From contig JBEHXV010000004.1 of NCBI GenBank assembly GCA_048498515.1, positions 111,750-175,749 of the forward strand: a DNA stretch of 64,000 nucleotides, written 5' to 3'. A program made the translations under genes and the position numbers. Below, one piece after another: positions 43,096 to 51,109 of this stretch. Source of the DNA: UBA4416 sp048498515 (GTDB taxonomy: Bacteria > Bacteroidota > Bacteroidia > B-17B0 > Aurantibacillaceae). Under the pieces are notes generated by a model. The model had not been told where the DNA came from and did no database searches. It worked only from the letters and a program-made list of their open reading frames with translations. The first letter of the stretch is position 1. Each line of letters opens with the position of its first letter.

Positions 43096-43944
43096 TTAGC
43101 CTTTCTTTTCGAGGGCTTCTTTTTCGAGGCGAAGCTCTTCTTCTATTTCTTTTTTACGGCGTTCTTCTTCCTGCTGAGCATCTTTTTCCCGTTTAACACG
43201 TGCCCGTTCTTCGTTATAAGCATTCTCGCGCATATGTTTGGCACGTATGCCACTAAAGTAGTCTTTGGTAGTAACCACGATCACGCCGCTTGTAACGTCG
43301 CCGTATTGTGCCGGAATGCCGCCGGTAATTACCGAAAGGTTCTCAACCGATAAGCTGGAAACGCCTGTAATATTTGGCGATCTTACCCCATCTACAATAT
43401 AAGCCGTAGCGTCGCCCCTGCCCCCTCTTACGTGCAAATCGCCATCATCGTCCTGGCTAATATCGGCCGACATGGTCACGATCATGCCTTTAATATCTCT
43501 CCGGTCGCCGGCCGAGTGCAGGAATTGTTCCGCGTTCATGCTCTTCATGGTCACATAGCTTTTGTCCACTATGGGTTTTTCATATTCAACTACAATTGGA
43601 ATTTCATCAAGGTCGTTTGTCGAGGCTTTGATGTCCACATAGCTTGTTTTATCAGGGTCAACTTCCACATTCGTAACCCTTGCCGCTCTTATTTGTATCC
43701 CTGTAGCTATTACTTCATAGGTACCTGCATTTAACGGTTTATAAACGTATTTTCCATCCACATCGGTACTGGTACCCCCAATAAGCACACCGCTTTGTGT
43801 AATTTTAATGGTAGCTCCAATAACGGCTTCGCCTCCGGTAGTTAATACCTGGCCTTTGATGGCGCCCGGCGAACCCTGGGCATAAAGTGAGATGCCGGCG
43901 ATAATCAATAATCCTGCAAGGATGTGTTGTTTTAGATTTTTCAT
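43096..43944 (-). CDS. CarboxypepD_reg and TonB-plug protein lacking a beta-barrel
   Basis: A 282-residue exported protein. A signal peptide (ending ISLYAQ) is followed by a CarboxypepD_reg-like domain (AIKGQVLTTGGEAVIGATI, TDVDGKYVYKPLNAGTYEV) at about 27-105. A TonB-receptor plug domain then runs from about 130 to 230 (DLHVRGGRGDATAYIVDG, PAQYGDVTSGVIVVTT). In place of the usual barrel, the protein ends in about 45 charged residues predicted to form a coiled coil (ARVKREKDAQQEEERRKK). A perfect terminator lies just downstream, so this is not a truncated receptor. It may occlude or scaffold envelope complexes (inference). Confidence 0.8.
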   Translation of the reverse strand: MKNLKQHILAGLLIIAGISLYAQGSPGAIKGQVLTTGGEAVIGATIKITQSGVLIGGTSTDVDGKYVYKPLNAGTYEVIATGIQIRAARVTNVEVDPDKTSYVDIKASTNDLDEIPIVVEYEKPIVDKSYVTMKSMNAEQFLHSAGDRRDIKGMIVTMSADISQDDDGDLHVRGGRGDATAYIVDGVRSPNITGVSSLSVENLSVITGGIPAQYGDVTSGVIVVTTKDYFSGIRAKHMRENAYNEERARVKREKDAQQEEERRKKEIEEELRLEKEALEKKG

Positions 43945-44057
43945 GATTTCTTTTTATTTATGGTTAAACTTATTTTATTCGGAATGCATTCTTTAACTTT
44001 AAGACGTGGTACATTCCTCTTTCCATAAAAAATAAATTTTATGGAATATAAAATGGT

Positions 44058-44957
44058 ATGCGTCTATTCATTAAATATGTTCCAAAAATGATAACCAGAC
44101 TATTGATATTGCTGTTTGCCTGTTCGTCTTTATACGGCCAAATTCCGGTAGACTCCCTGTTTAAAATAGCCGGAGAACAATATGAGGAAGATAATGTGGA
44201 TTCTGCCTACACAATTTATAAAGCAATTGTAGATCATCACAAAACAGACAAGTTTTACTCCAGAGCCTTATATAATTTAAGCTGGACCGCCATGAATCTT
44301 GAAAAATATGATGTGGCGGAAAAAGCGTCACTGGAACTGCTACATTCAGATTTTAATGATTATGAAAAAGGTCCGGGCCAGGGACTAATGAGCGAGCCCT
44401 ATGCACTCTATAAACACAGAGCCTGCAAAATACTCTCGGATATTTACATAGAAAAAGCGGATTATAAATCTGCCTTGAAATATGAAAAACTTGCCGATAA
44501 AAAATACCCTTACGTACATTTTTGTGGCAATGAGTTAGCAGCAAACGAAATTTACAAGTCAACCGCCTATGCCAAATGTTATACCGGTTTGGGTAACCGC
44601 AAAAAAGCAATAAACATACTCCTGAAACAGTCTTTTAATTCAACGTATGCTAATAATTCGGGAGTTATAGCATTAGTGGACTCATTAATTACCTTGGAAT
44701 ACGGAAAGAAAATCATCGCTGATGAATTACAAAGATCTATAAACACACTCCGGATAAAATCTACCCGAAAACATGAAACCTATTATGTACAACTGTTTAA
44801 TACCACTATTGAAATAACCGATGACCTTGATGTATTGCTTTTAGGAAATACAAAACGATTTCATCTAACATATGAAGAGTATGAAAAATTAAGTGCCAGC
44901 GAAAAATTATTACTGTACTATAAAAATTCAGCTTTGTACAAAGCATTGATAACATAA
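44058..44957 (+). CDS. secreted TPR protein
   Basis: A 299-residue exported protein with a hydrophobic signal (RLLILLFACSSLYG) and TPR-like helical pairs, for example DSAYTIYKAIVDHHK, KSALKYEKLADKKYP and NRKKAINILLKQS. A second possible ATG at 44088 would remove ten residues before the signal. It lies 24 bases upstream of the third sigma factor gene, so it is probably the first gene of that operon. It may be a sensor or cargo partner of the TPR anti-sigma protein. No catalytic motif was seen. Confidence 0.75.
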   Translation: MRLFIKYVPKMITRLLILLFACSSLYGQIPVDSLFKIAGEQYEEDNVDSAYTIYKAIVDHHKTDKFYSRALYNLSWTAMNLEKYDVAEKASLELLHSDFNDYEKGPGQGLMSEPYALYKHRACKILSDIYIEKADYKSALKYEKLADKKYPYVHFCGNELAANEIYKSTAYAKCYTGLGNRKKAINILLKQSFNSTYANNSGVIALVDSLITLEYGKKIIADELQRSINTLRIKSTRKHETYYVQLFNTTIEITDDLDVLLLGNTKRFHLTYEEYEKLSASEKLLLYYKNSALYKALIT

Positions 44958-44981
44958 CATTACTGGTAATGCCAAACTACT

Positions 44982-45572
44982 ATGTGGCTTTTTAAGAAAA
45001 AGGAATATAACAGCGACGAAGAATTATTACAGCATTATAAAAAAAGCGGTAATAAAGAGGTGTTTGCCGACCTGTTTAAAAAGCACGTTTCAGTAGTATA
45101 TGGTACCTGCCTGTTTTACTTGCAGGATAAGGCCGAAGCCCAGGATGCCACCATGCAGTTGTTTGAAAAACTAATGTTGGACCTCAACAACCGCGAGATA
45201 GATAATTTTAAAGGCTGGCTGAGTTTTGTGGTAAGGAACCATTGCATCTCCCTGATCCGGAAAAACAAGTCGCAGGCAAAGAATATCAAGTCTTATTATG
45301 AGTTTGAATATGAGACTGCCGAATATGAAGAGGAAGAAAAAATAAATGCGGTAAGCGATGAGCTTATGCTCGAACAGATGAAACTGTGCTTACCCAAGTT
45401 AAAAGAGAACCAGCGGGTATGTGTAGAATTGTTTTATCTTAAAAATAAAAGCTACCAGGACATTGCCGGTGAAACAGGTTTTACATTGAACGAAGTTAAA
45501 AGCTATATACAAAACGGAAAACGAAATTTAAAATTGCTCTTAGAGTCCCAAACCCGCCTAATTAAAAAATAA
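44982..45572 (+). CDS. ECF-type RNA polymerase sigma factor (pair 3)
   Basis: A 196-residue sigma factor. Region 2 is visible in LQDKAEAQDATMQLFEKLM and FKGWLSFVVRNHCISLIRK. Region 4 is in LFYLKNKSYQDIAGETGFTL with the recognition helix LNEVKSYIQNGKRNLK. It is more divergent from the other two sigma factors in the window. Its stop overlaps the next gene's start (TAATG), so the anti-sigma partner is translationally coupled. Confidence 0.88.
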   Translation: MWLFKKKEYNSDEELLQHYKKSGNKEVFADLFKKHVSVVYGTCLFYLQDKAEAQDATMQLFEKLMLDLNNREIDNFKGWLSFVVRNHCISLIRKNKSQAKNIKSYYEFEYETAEYEEEEKINAVSDELMLEQMKLCLPKLKENQRVCVELFYLKNKSYQDIAGETGFTLNEVKSYIQNGKRNLKLLLESQTRLIKK

Positions 45573-46618
45573 TGCTTGATCCAAAAGACATATCTAATTT
45601 CAACACGCTCAGCAAAGAGGGGCAACGTTCGCTGGAAAAGCAAATGCAGCAGGACGAGCTCAACTATTTATCGTCGGTTGCCTTTGAGCAATTTAAGGTG
45701 ACTAATGCCGAGCTTGATGAGCTGAACGGGCTCATTGATAAAAAAGCCGGTAACCGTTCTACAAATTTTAATACCATATTTATAAGCGTGTTATGCGGCC
45801 TCTTCATTGGCATTTCGGTATTCTTTGTTGTTTTCGAAAAAAGCAAAACGCATCCTTCTGTTTTCCAGGCAATGGAAGAAGAAGCTGCCAAAAAACTCAA
45901 TAATACCGTTGCTTCAACTGATACTGTTTTTCCGGAAATAAAACCGCAACCACTTGTTATTGAACATTACAACACCATTGCCGATCATGCGGAAGAACTA
46001 AAAGCCGTTGAAATGCCTGATATGCTCCCCGTTAAAACACCTGCTTTACCTGAACCTGAAACTGTTGAAGAAGACATTATTTTCCAGTTCATTCCAAACG
46101 CGCCGGTTGTTTTTATCAGCAACCTGAAAGTAACCAATTACAGGCTGTATTATTTTAAACGGAATGAAGCCATCGACCTGTCTGTAAATACAGGCCTTTC
46201 GGCCCAGTACGAGAACAATGCCAGTGTTGAACACACGGTATTGAGCAAATCAAATGCCTACCAGGCGCACCGCATCATACAAAAAGCCATGCGCTTGTTT
46301 AGCGGTAAAAACATCACCAATTGCATTGAAGAGCTGAACCTGCTGTATAATTTTAATAACGACGATGCCAACGCGCAATTCTATTTAGGCATGTGTTATT
46401 TTCAAACGGGTAAATACAATTTTGCGCAAAATTATTTTCAGAAAAACCTGGATAATGAAAACAATATTTTTCACCAGGAATCGGAGTTTTACCAGGCCTT
46501 ATGCTTACTTAACTTAAAGCAAAACGATAAGGCTGTGGAGCAACTGCAACACATTGTTGCCAATAAAGGTTTTTATGCCACCAGGGCACAGGAAGCCTTG
46601 AATAAACAACAGAAATAG
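45572..46618 (+). CDS. membrane protein with TPR domain, predicted anti-sigma partner
   Basis: A 348-residue protein. A cytosolic segment of about 65 residues (GQRSLEKQMQQDELNYL) is followed by a membrane helix (about 68-88, IFISVLCGLFIGISVFFVV). A Pro/Glu-rich stretch comes next, and a C-terminal TPR region (DANAQFYLGMCYFQTGKYN, QSEFYQALCLLNLKQNDKA) would face the periplasm. The TAATG overlap with the sigma gene and the same layout as the other two anti-sigma proteins support the assignment. The N-terminal segment does not match a zinc-finger anti-sigma motif, so function rests on context. Confidence 0.7.
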   Translation: MLDPKDISNFNTLSKEGQRSLEKQMQQDELNYLSSVAFEQFKVTNAELDELNGLIDKKAGNRSTNFNTIFISVLCGLFIGISVFFVVFEKSKTHPSVFQAMEEEAAKKLNNTVASTDTVFPEIKPQPLVIEHYNTIADHAEELKAVEMPDMLPVKTPALPEPETVEEDIIFQFIPNAPVVFISNLKVTNYRLYYFKRNEAIDLSVNTGLSAQYENNASVEHTVLSKSNAYQAHRIIQKAMRLFSGKNITNCIEELNLLYNFNNDDANAQFYLGMCYFQTGKYNFAQNYFQKNLDNENNIFHQESEFYQALCLLNLKQNDKAVEQLQHIVANKGFYATRAQEALNKQQK

Positions 46619-46619
46619 G

Positions 46620-47429
46620 TCATTTCTTTTTTTTCTTGTTGATCTCCACCATTTTTATCATCCAGAGATCTTCGGTAAGGTTGGGGTGTAACATGTATTC
46701 GTAAGGCATGGTAAAGTAGCCGCCTTGTCCCCAGTCGGTATCCCAACTGTTGCGTATTAAAAACTGTTTTTTGGCATCGTCGTAGCCAACGCACAGCACA
46801 GCGTGTCCGCCTTTTTTATACTCGTTGGGTTTAGGCATTTCCAATACGCCTGTTTTGGTAATTTCTTTACCTTCAAATTCTTTATATACCGTAAAGCCAA
46901 ATACAAAGGGGTAGCCTTCGGCAAGACAGGATTTAAGGTCTTTTAGCTCCTTATTAAGCCTGTAATAACTTTCAACCTGGTGTTTCAGGGCTTCCTTATA
47001 GCAGGCCGGCGTTGGCCTTTTCCGGAAGGTGCTTTTATAATTTTTATAGTCCCACATACTTTCAGGGCAAACGCCAAGCTTATTCACCACTTTTATTCCG
47101 TTCCTGATCTCGGCACCGTTATCAATGGCTACCGTTCCTTCTATATCCCTTTCGTTGTAATAAATGAACAGGCGCGAAGGCATAAAACTGTAGGCCTGGT
47201 CTTGTTTTCGTAATCCAAACTCTATGGCTGCCGCAATGGCATTGCCGGTGCAACTTCCTAAAGTTCCCTGGTTATAAACAGGCGGGCAGCCCGACCTCAG
47301 ATCGACGGATTTAGGTAGCTTTTGCGTTTTGGATGGTTTGTATATAAAATCACGTTGATCGGGAAGATCCGGTTTCCAGCCATACCAGGCCGTATCGTAT
47401 TTTTCGATGCTTGCTTTTTTTGTTGCCAT
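46620..47429 (-). CDS. papain-like (C1) cysteine protease, no signal peptide
   Basis: A 269-residue protein. The C1 family active site is complete: C60 in NQGTLGSCTGNAIAAAIE, H209 in KKGGHAVLCVGYDD and N227 in FLIRNSWDTDWGQGGYF. It starts at an ATG (47429) giving MATKKASIEKYDTAW; longer frames are not supported. There is no signal peptide and no large propeptide, which is unusual for this family. It lies 19 bases downstream of a GH24 lysozyme on the same strand and ends 1 base from the TPR anti-sigma gene's stop. It may be an effector protein or a cytosolic processing enzyme; this cannot be settled by sequence. Confidence 0.8.
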   Translation of the reverse strand: MATKKASIEKYDTAWYGWKPDLPDQRDFIYKPSKTQKLPKSVDLRSGCPPVYNQGTLGSCTGNAIAAAIEFGLRKQDQAYSFMPSRLFIYYNERDIEGTVAIDNGAEIRNGIKVVNKLGVCPESMWDYKNYKSTFRKRPTPACYKEALKHQVESYYRLNKELKDLKSCLAEGYPFVFGFTVYKEFEGKEITKTGVLEMPKPNEYKKGGHAVLCVGYDDAKKQFLIRNSWDTDWGQGGYFTMPYEYMLHPNLTEDLWMIKMVEINKKKKK

Positions 47430-47448
47430 AGCTTTTATAGTAATGTGG

Positions 47449-47895
47449 TTAAGGTTTAAAATACAAATCGGCCTCAGCGGCTCTTCTTTTCTGCAGCCCG
47501 GGTAAAACCTGCCCGCCGGCATGCACCCACTTCATAAATTCATCTCTTATGCTGGGATCGGACGGATTTACATTTAATTTTTTTAAAAGGGTAGAACTCT
47601 TCAGGCTATTGATACCAAGGTTATAACAAAACGACACCAGGGCATCGTATTGATTCTGGTTAATTTTACCCAGTACCATGATGTTGAGGTTCCGCTCAAT
47701 GGGGCCCAGTTCTTTTCTCAGGAGTACCTCGGCTTGTTCCTTGGTAATGGTAGCTGTTTTAAGCCATTGCTCTTCGGCACTGTCTATTAAGGTGCCATAA
47801 CCTATGGTAGGCAGGCCTACCGCATCTTTATACATGGTAGCTCTAAAGCCTTCAAATTGTTCAATCAATAAAATGCCATTGTTGCTTGTAATCAT
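47449..47895 (-). CDS. phage-type lysozyme (GH24), no signal peptide
   Basis: A 148-residue muramidase that cleaves the glycan of peptidoglycan. The catalytic motif is intact: E15 in LIEQFEGFRATMYKD, D24 in YKDAVG and the TIGYGT segment that follows. The size is that of T4 lysozyme (164) or phage endolysins. No signal peptide is seen, as in holin-dependent endolysins. No holin or other phage gene lies nearby. It is the promoter-proximal gene of the two-gene unit with the cysteine protease. Confidence 0.85.
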   Translation of the reverse strand: MITSNNGILLIEQFEGFRATMYKDAVGLPTIGYGTLIDSAEEQWLKTATITKEQAEVLLRKELGPIERNLNIMVLGKINQNQYDALVSFCYNLGINSLKSSTLLKKLNVNPSDPSIRDEFMKWVHAGGQVLPGLQKRRAAEADLYFKP

Positions 47896-48028
47896 AAGCT
47901 AAGGTTTACATAAAAATAAATAATGGGACGGGGAACCGAATTTCTCTTTATCTAAATTATGCTATTCCACATAAAAAACAAATTTTATTTTTTTGAATTC
48001 GTGTGCACCCATCCGGCAATTAGTTTGT

Positions 48029-48036
48029 TATCTTTG
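48029..48036 (+). promoter_or_regulatory. -7 promoter element for the S4-domain gene
   Basis: TATCTTTG, an exact TAnnTTTG match, ends 9 bases before the ATG at 48046. It supports this start over an in-frame ATG at 47959. Confidence 0.55.
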
Positions 48037-48045
48037 TGGTACAAC

Positions 48046-48435
48046 ATGACCACGGAAAAGAGCGTTCGTTTAGACAGTTATTTATGGGCCATCAGGATGT
48101 TCAAATCCCGCTCGCTGGCCAGTGAGGCCATTAAAAGCAATAAAGTAAAACTGAACGATGAGATCGTGAAAGCAGCGCACACGGTAAAGGTTGGCGAGCA
48201 GTACACGATCTCCTATCCACAAAACGTGAAAAAAATTATTGAGGTAACAGGCATTATTGATAAGCGCCAGAGCTTTGCCATTGCCAAAGAAAATTACATC
48301 GATCATTCTCCTCCGGTTGAAAAAACAGAAAAGCTGGATTCCGTATTCTTTATGCCAAACATGCTACGCGACCGCGGAGCCGGCCGGCCTACCAAAAAAG
48401 ACAAACGGGATATGGACCGTTTCAGGAAGGATTGA
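48046..48435 (+). CDS. hslR: RNA-binding S4-domain protein
   Basis: A 129-residue protein whose first 60 residues are an S4 RNA-binding domain (VRLDSYLWAIRMFKSRSLASEAI, KVKLNDEIVKAAHTVKVG). Length and order fit HslR (Hsp15), which binds 50S subunits with stalled tRNA. A C-terminal basic tail follows (RPTKKDKRDMDRFRKD). The start is chosen from the -7 box 9 bases upstream. It is convergent with pyk, with a near-perfect palindrome at their stops. Confidence 0.8.
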   Translation: MTTEKSVRLDSYLWAIRMFKSRSLASEAIKSNKVKLNDEIVKAAHTVKVGEQYTISYPQNVKKIIEVTGIIDKRQSFAIAKENYIDHSPPVEKTEKLDSVFFMPNMLRDRGAGRPTKKDKRDMDRFRKD

Positions 48436-48456
48436 TCGTATCATATGATACTATCA
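48433..48456. repeat. palindrome between convergent genes
   Basis: GTATCAT-ATGATAC (48438-48451) is perfect, and TGAT/ATCA arms extend it with one mismatch. It overlaps the end of the S4 gene and ends before the pyk stop. No T-run follows, so it is not a classical terminator. Confidence 0.55.
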
Positions 48457-48459
48457 CAC

Positions 48460-49890
48460 TTACTGAATATAGCTCAGTTTCAGCATATTCGTCCTGCCCT
48501 TTTCCTTCATTGGCATACTGGCCAGGTTAATGACTAAATCATCCGCCTTCACAAATTTGCGCTCTTTAATGTAATCTTTTAAATCAGAAATGGTTTGATC
48601 GGTGCTTTCGTACTTATCGTAATAAAAACCGCGCACGCCCCATACCAGACTTAAGGTATTAAGCAACGATTTGTTATCGGTAAAAATAAAGATGTTTGCT
48701 TTTGGCCTGTGGCTGCTCAATTTAAAGGCGGTGTAACCCGAGTTGGTAATGGATATGATAGCCGTTACGCCTGCCTGTTTGGCCATAATGCTGGCATTAT
48801 AGCAAATACTGTCGGTAATGTAGGTTACGGTTTTTAGTTCGGGTTCATGCTCTCGGAAATAAATAGCCCCATTCTCTTCCATTTGTGTAATAATGCGGCG
48901 CATGTATTCGATCACCTTTACCGGGTAACGACCTACCGATGTTTCGGCGCTGAGCATTACCGCGTCGGCACCATCCAGCACAGCGTTAGCCACATCATTT
49001 ACCTCTGCCCTTGTTGGGGTGTATGAAGTGATCATGCTCTCCATCATTTGCGTAGCAATGATAACCGGCTTGGAGGCCGAGATGCATTTGTTAACGATCA
49101 TTTTTTGTAACAAGGGAACCTGCTCCATCGGCAATTCCACGCCAAGGTCGCCACGGGCCACCATGATCCCATCGGTAAGGTCAATGATATTGTCAATTTC
49201 ACGGATGGCTTCCGGCTTTTCAATCTTTGCAATAACACGCGCGTGTTTTTTCTTTGAACGAATGATGTCTTTTAACTCTACAATATCGGTTGCGCTACGC
49301 ACAAACGACAAGCCAATCCATTCAAAATCGTTTTCCAGGGCAAAGTCCAGGTCACGTAAATCTTTTAACGTTAAGCAAGGCAAAGAAATCTTTGTGTTCG
49401 GTAAATTCACCCCTTTTTTAGATGATAAGATGCCACCGGCAATAATAGTACAGCGTACTTCATCCTTGCGGTTGGTTTCAATCACTTTCAGTGTGATCTT
49501 CCCGTCATCAATCAACACCAATTCGCCCGCCGTTACATCCTGCGGGAATTGAGGATAGGTAATAAAAATACGCTCGGCTGTACCTTCGGCCTCTTTGGTG
49601 GTAATAACGATCTCGTTACCGTTTATCAAATCAACGGCGTTATCTTTTACTTTACCAATCCGTAATTTCGGGCCCTGTAAATCTCCCAAAATACCCACGT
49701 GGCGGTTCAGCTTTTTATTTAAAGTCCGGATATTATCAATGACATGTTTAATGGGTTCATAATCGCCATGCGAAAAATTGATCCGGCAAATATCCAGGCC
49801 GGCATTAAACATTTCTTCGAGCACCGCAATGTTTTCGGTTGAGGGGCCCATAGTGGCAACGATCTTTGTTTTATTGTAATTAGCGTCCAT
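48460..49890 (-). CDS. pyk: pyruvate kinase
   Basis: A 476-residue glycolytic enzyme: phosphoenolpyruvate plus ADP to pyruvate plus ATP. Intact motifs include KIVATMGPST, RINFSHGDYE, AKIEKPEAIREI with the active-site lysine, MVARGDLGVELP and MLSAETSVGRYPV. The ATG at 49890 gives MDANYNKTKIVATMG; a GTG 18 bases upstream is also in frame but less likely. A near-consensus -7 box (TACATTCG, 49908-49915 on the minus strand) lies 17 bases before it. Confidence 0.96.
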   Translation of the reverse strand: MDANYNKTKIVATMGPSTENIAVLEEMFNAGLDICRINFSHGDYEPIKHVIDNIRTLNKKLNRHVGILGDLQGPKLRIGKVKDNAVDLINGNEIVITTKEAEGTAERIFITYPQFPQDVTAGELVLIDDGKITLKVIETNRKDEVRCTIIAGGILSSKKGVNLPNTKISLPCLTLKDLRDLDFALENDFEWIGLSFVRSATDIVELKDIIRSKKKHARVIAKIEKPEAIREIDNIIDLTDGIMVARGDLGVELPMEQVPLLQKMIVNKCISASKPVIIATQMMESMITSYTPTRAEVNDVANAVLDGADAVMLSAETSVGRYPVKVIEYMRRIITQMEENGAIYFREHEPELKTVTYITDSICYNASIMAKQAGVTAIISITNSGYTAFKLSSHRPKANIFIFTDNKSLLNTLSLVWGVRGFYYDKYESTDQTISDLKDYIKERKFVKADDLVINLASMPMKEKGRTNMLKLSYIQ

Positions 49891-49988
49891 AGTGAGAAAT
49901 TGGTACACGAATGTAGCAATTTACACGTAAAAAACGGCATTATTAAATCATTATCTAATTTAGTACCTTAGCGGCTTTAAACACCACC

Positions 49989-50660
49989 ATGCCCAGTAAA
50001 CTCGAAAAATTTGCCGAACTCAACTCTTTTTCAAACACCTTTAGCTTTCACCATTTTGATATTCCAAAAGGGTTTGCCAAAAAAGGAAAATGGCACAGCG
50101 AGGTATTTAAAAACCACAATCCCATTGTGGTTGAATTGGGCTGTGGACGTGGGGAATACACCATTGGCCTGTCGGAAAACAATACAACTAAAAACTTTAT
50201 TGGTGTCGACGTAAAAGGTAACCGCATCTGGACAGGGGCCAAACATGCCGTGGATCATAAAATGGACCATGTGGCCTTTTTAAGAACCCGGATCGATTTT
50301 ATTGATCATTGTTTTGCCGAACATGAGGTTTCTGAAATATGGATCACTTTTCCCGATCCGCAACCACAAAAGAACAGGGCCCGCAAGCGATTGACCAATC
50401 CCGATTTCTTTTTGAACCGCTATAAAAAAATATTAAAACCCGGCGGACTGGTGCACCTGAAAACCGACAGCACTTTTTTTTACGAATACACCATGGAGGT
50501 GATTAAAGAAAGAAACCTGCCCTTATTATTTGCTACGAACGACTTGTATAAAAACTGCCCTGATGGAAGGGAAGAGCTCACGCGCATTAAAACCTATTAT
50601 GAGGGTTTGTTTACTGCAAAAGGCGAGGATATTAAGTATTGCTGCTTTCAATTAAATTAA
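49989..50660 (+). CDS. trmB: tRNA (guanine-N7)-methyltransferase
   Basis: Methylates G46 of tRNA with S-adenosylmethionine, 223 residues. The SAM-binding motif is VVELGCGRGEYTIGL, and the TrmB signatures WITFPDPQPQKNRARKRL and KPGGLVHLKTDS are intact. Its stop overlaps the ATG of the next gene (TAATG), coupling translation with a two-helix membrane protein. Confidence 0.94.
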   Translation: MPSKLEKFAELNSFSNTFSFHHFDIPKGFAKKGKWHSEVFKNHNPIVVELGCGRGEYTIGLSENNTTKNFIGVDVKGNRIWTGAKHAVDHKMDHVAFLRTRIDFIDHCFAEHEVSEIWITFPDPQPQKNRARKRLTNPDFFLNRYKKILKPGGLVHLKTDSTFFYEYTMEVIKERNLPLLFATNDLYKNCPDGREELTRIKTYYEGLFTAKGEDIKYCCFQLN

Positions 50661-51019
50661 TGCAAGGTATTATGAAAACAAATTCCACGGTAAAGCCACT
50701 CCCGCATAAAGAGCACTTTTACAACAAGCTTAAAAAAAGCATTGTTACGGGTACTTTGTTTTTATTGGTTTCCCTGGGAATTGGCGTGGTAGGCTACCAC
50801 TTCTTTTTCCATATCAGCTGGCTCGATAGCCTGGTAAATGCCAGCATGATCCTTACCGGTATGGGCCCGGTTGACAAGGCCGAGACCGATGGGGCAAAGA
50901 TCTTTTCTTCGGTATATGCCATTTACAGCGGTGTGGCCTTTTTAACCAGTGTGGCGGTTATTTTTGGCCCGGTAGTTCACCGTTTCCTGCACCAGTTTAG
51001 AATTGATGTGGAGGAGTAA
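50660..51019 (+). CDS. two-helix membrane protein with channel-like pore segment
   Basis: About 119 residues (a second ATG at 50672 would remove four). The order is TM1 (TGTLFLLVSLGIGVVGY), a re-entrant-looking stretch WLDSLVNASMILTGMGPVDK, and TM2 (IFSSVYAIYSGVAFLTSVAV). This resembles a 2TM potassium channel with pore helix, but the selectivity motif would be TGMGP instead of TVGYG. I infer a channel-like fold; ion conduction is not shown. The start is coupled to the trmB stop. Confidence 0.65.
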   Translation: MQGIMKTNSTVKPLPHKEHFYNKLKKSIVTGTLFLLVSLGIGVVGYHFFFHISWLDSLVNASMILTGMGPVDKAETDGAKIFSSVYAIYSGVAFLTSVAVIFGPVVHRFLHQFRIDVEE

Positions 51020-51096
51020 GGGTTTCTTTTTAACCTTTTTTATGGGGCGGTAAAACGCCCGGCGAATTATTGCTAACGAAATCCCAAATCCTTTTT

Positions 51097-51104
51097 TATC
51101 TTTG
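51097..51104 (+). promoter_or_regulatory. -7 promoter element of lgt, predicted near-leaderless
   Basis: TATCTTTG is an exact TAnnTTTG match ending 5 bases before the lgt ATG, so the predicted transcript starts about 2 bases upstream of it. Confidence 0.6.
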
Positions 51105-51109
51105 AAACC

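Noticed and set aside
47959..48045. An upstream extension of the S4-domain gene
   Set aside because: The exact -7 box at 48029-48036 lies inside it, and the S4 homology begins at 48046.
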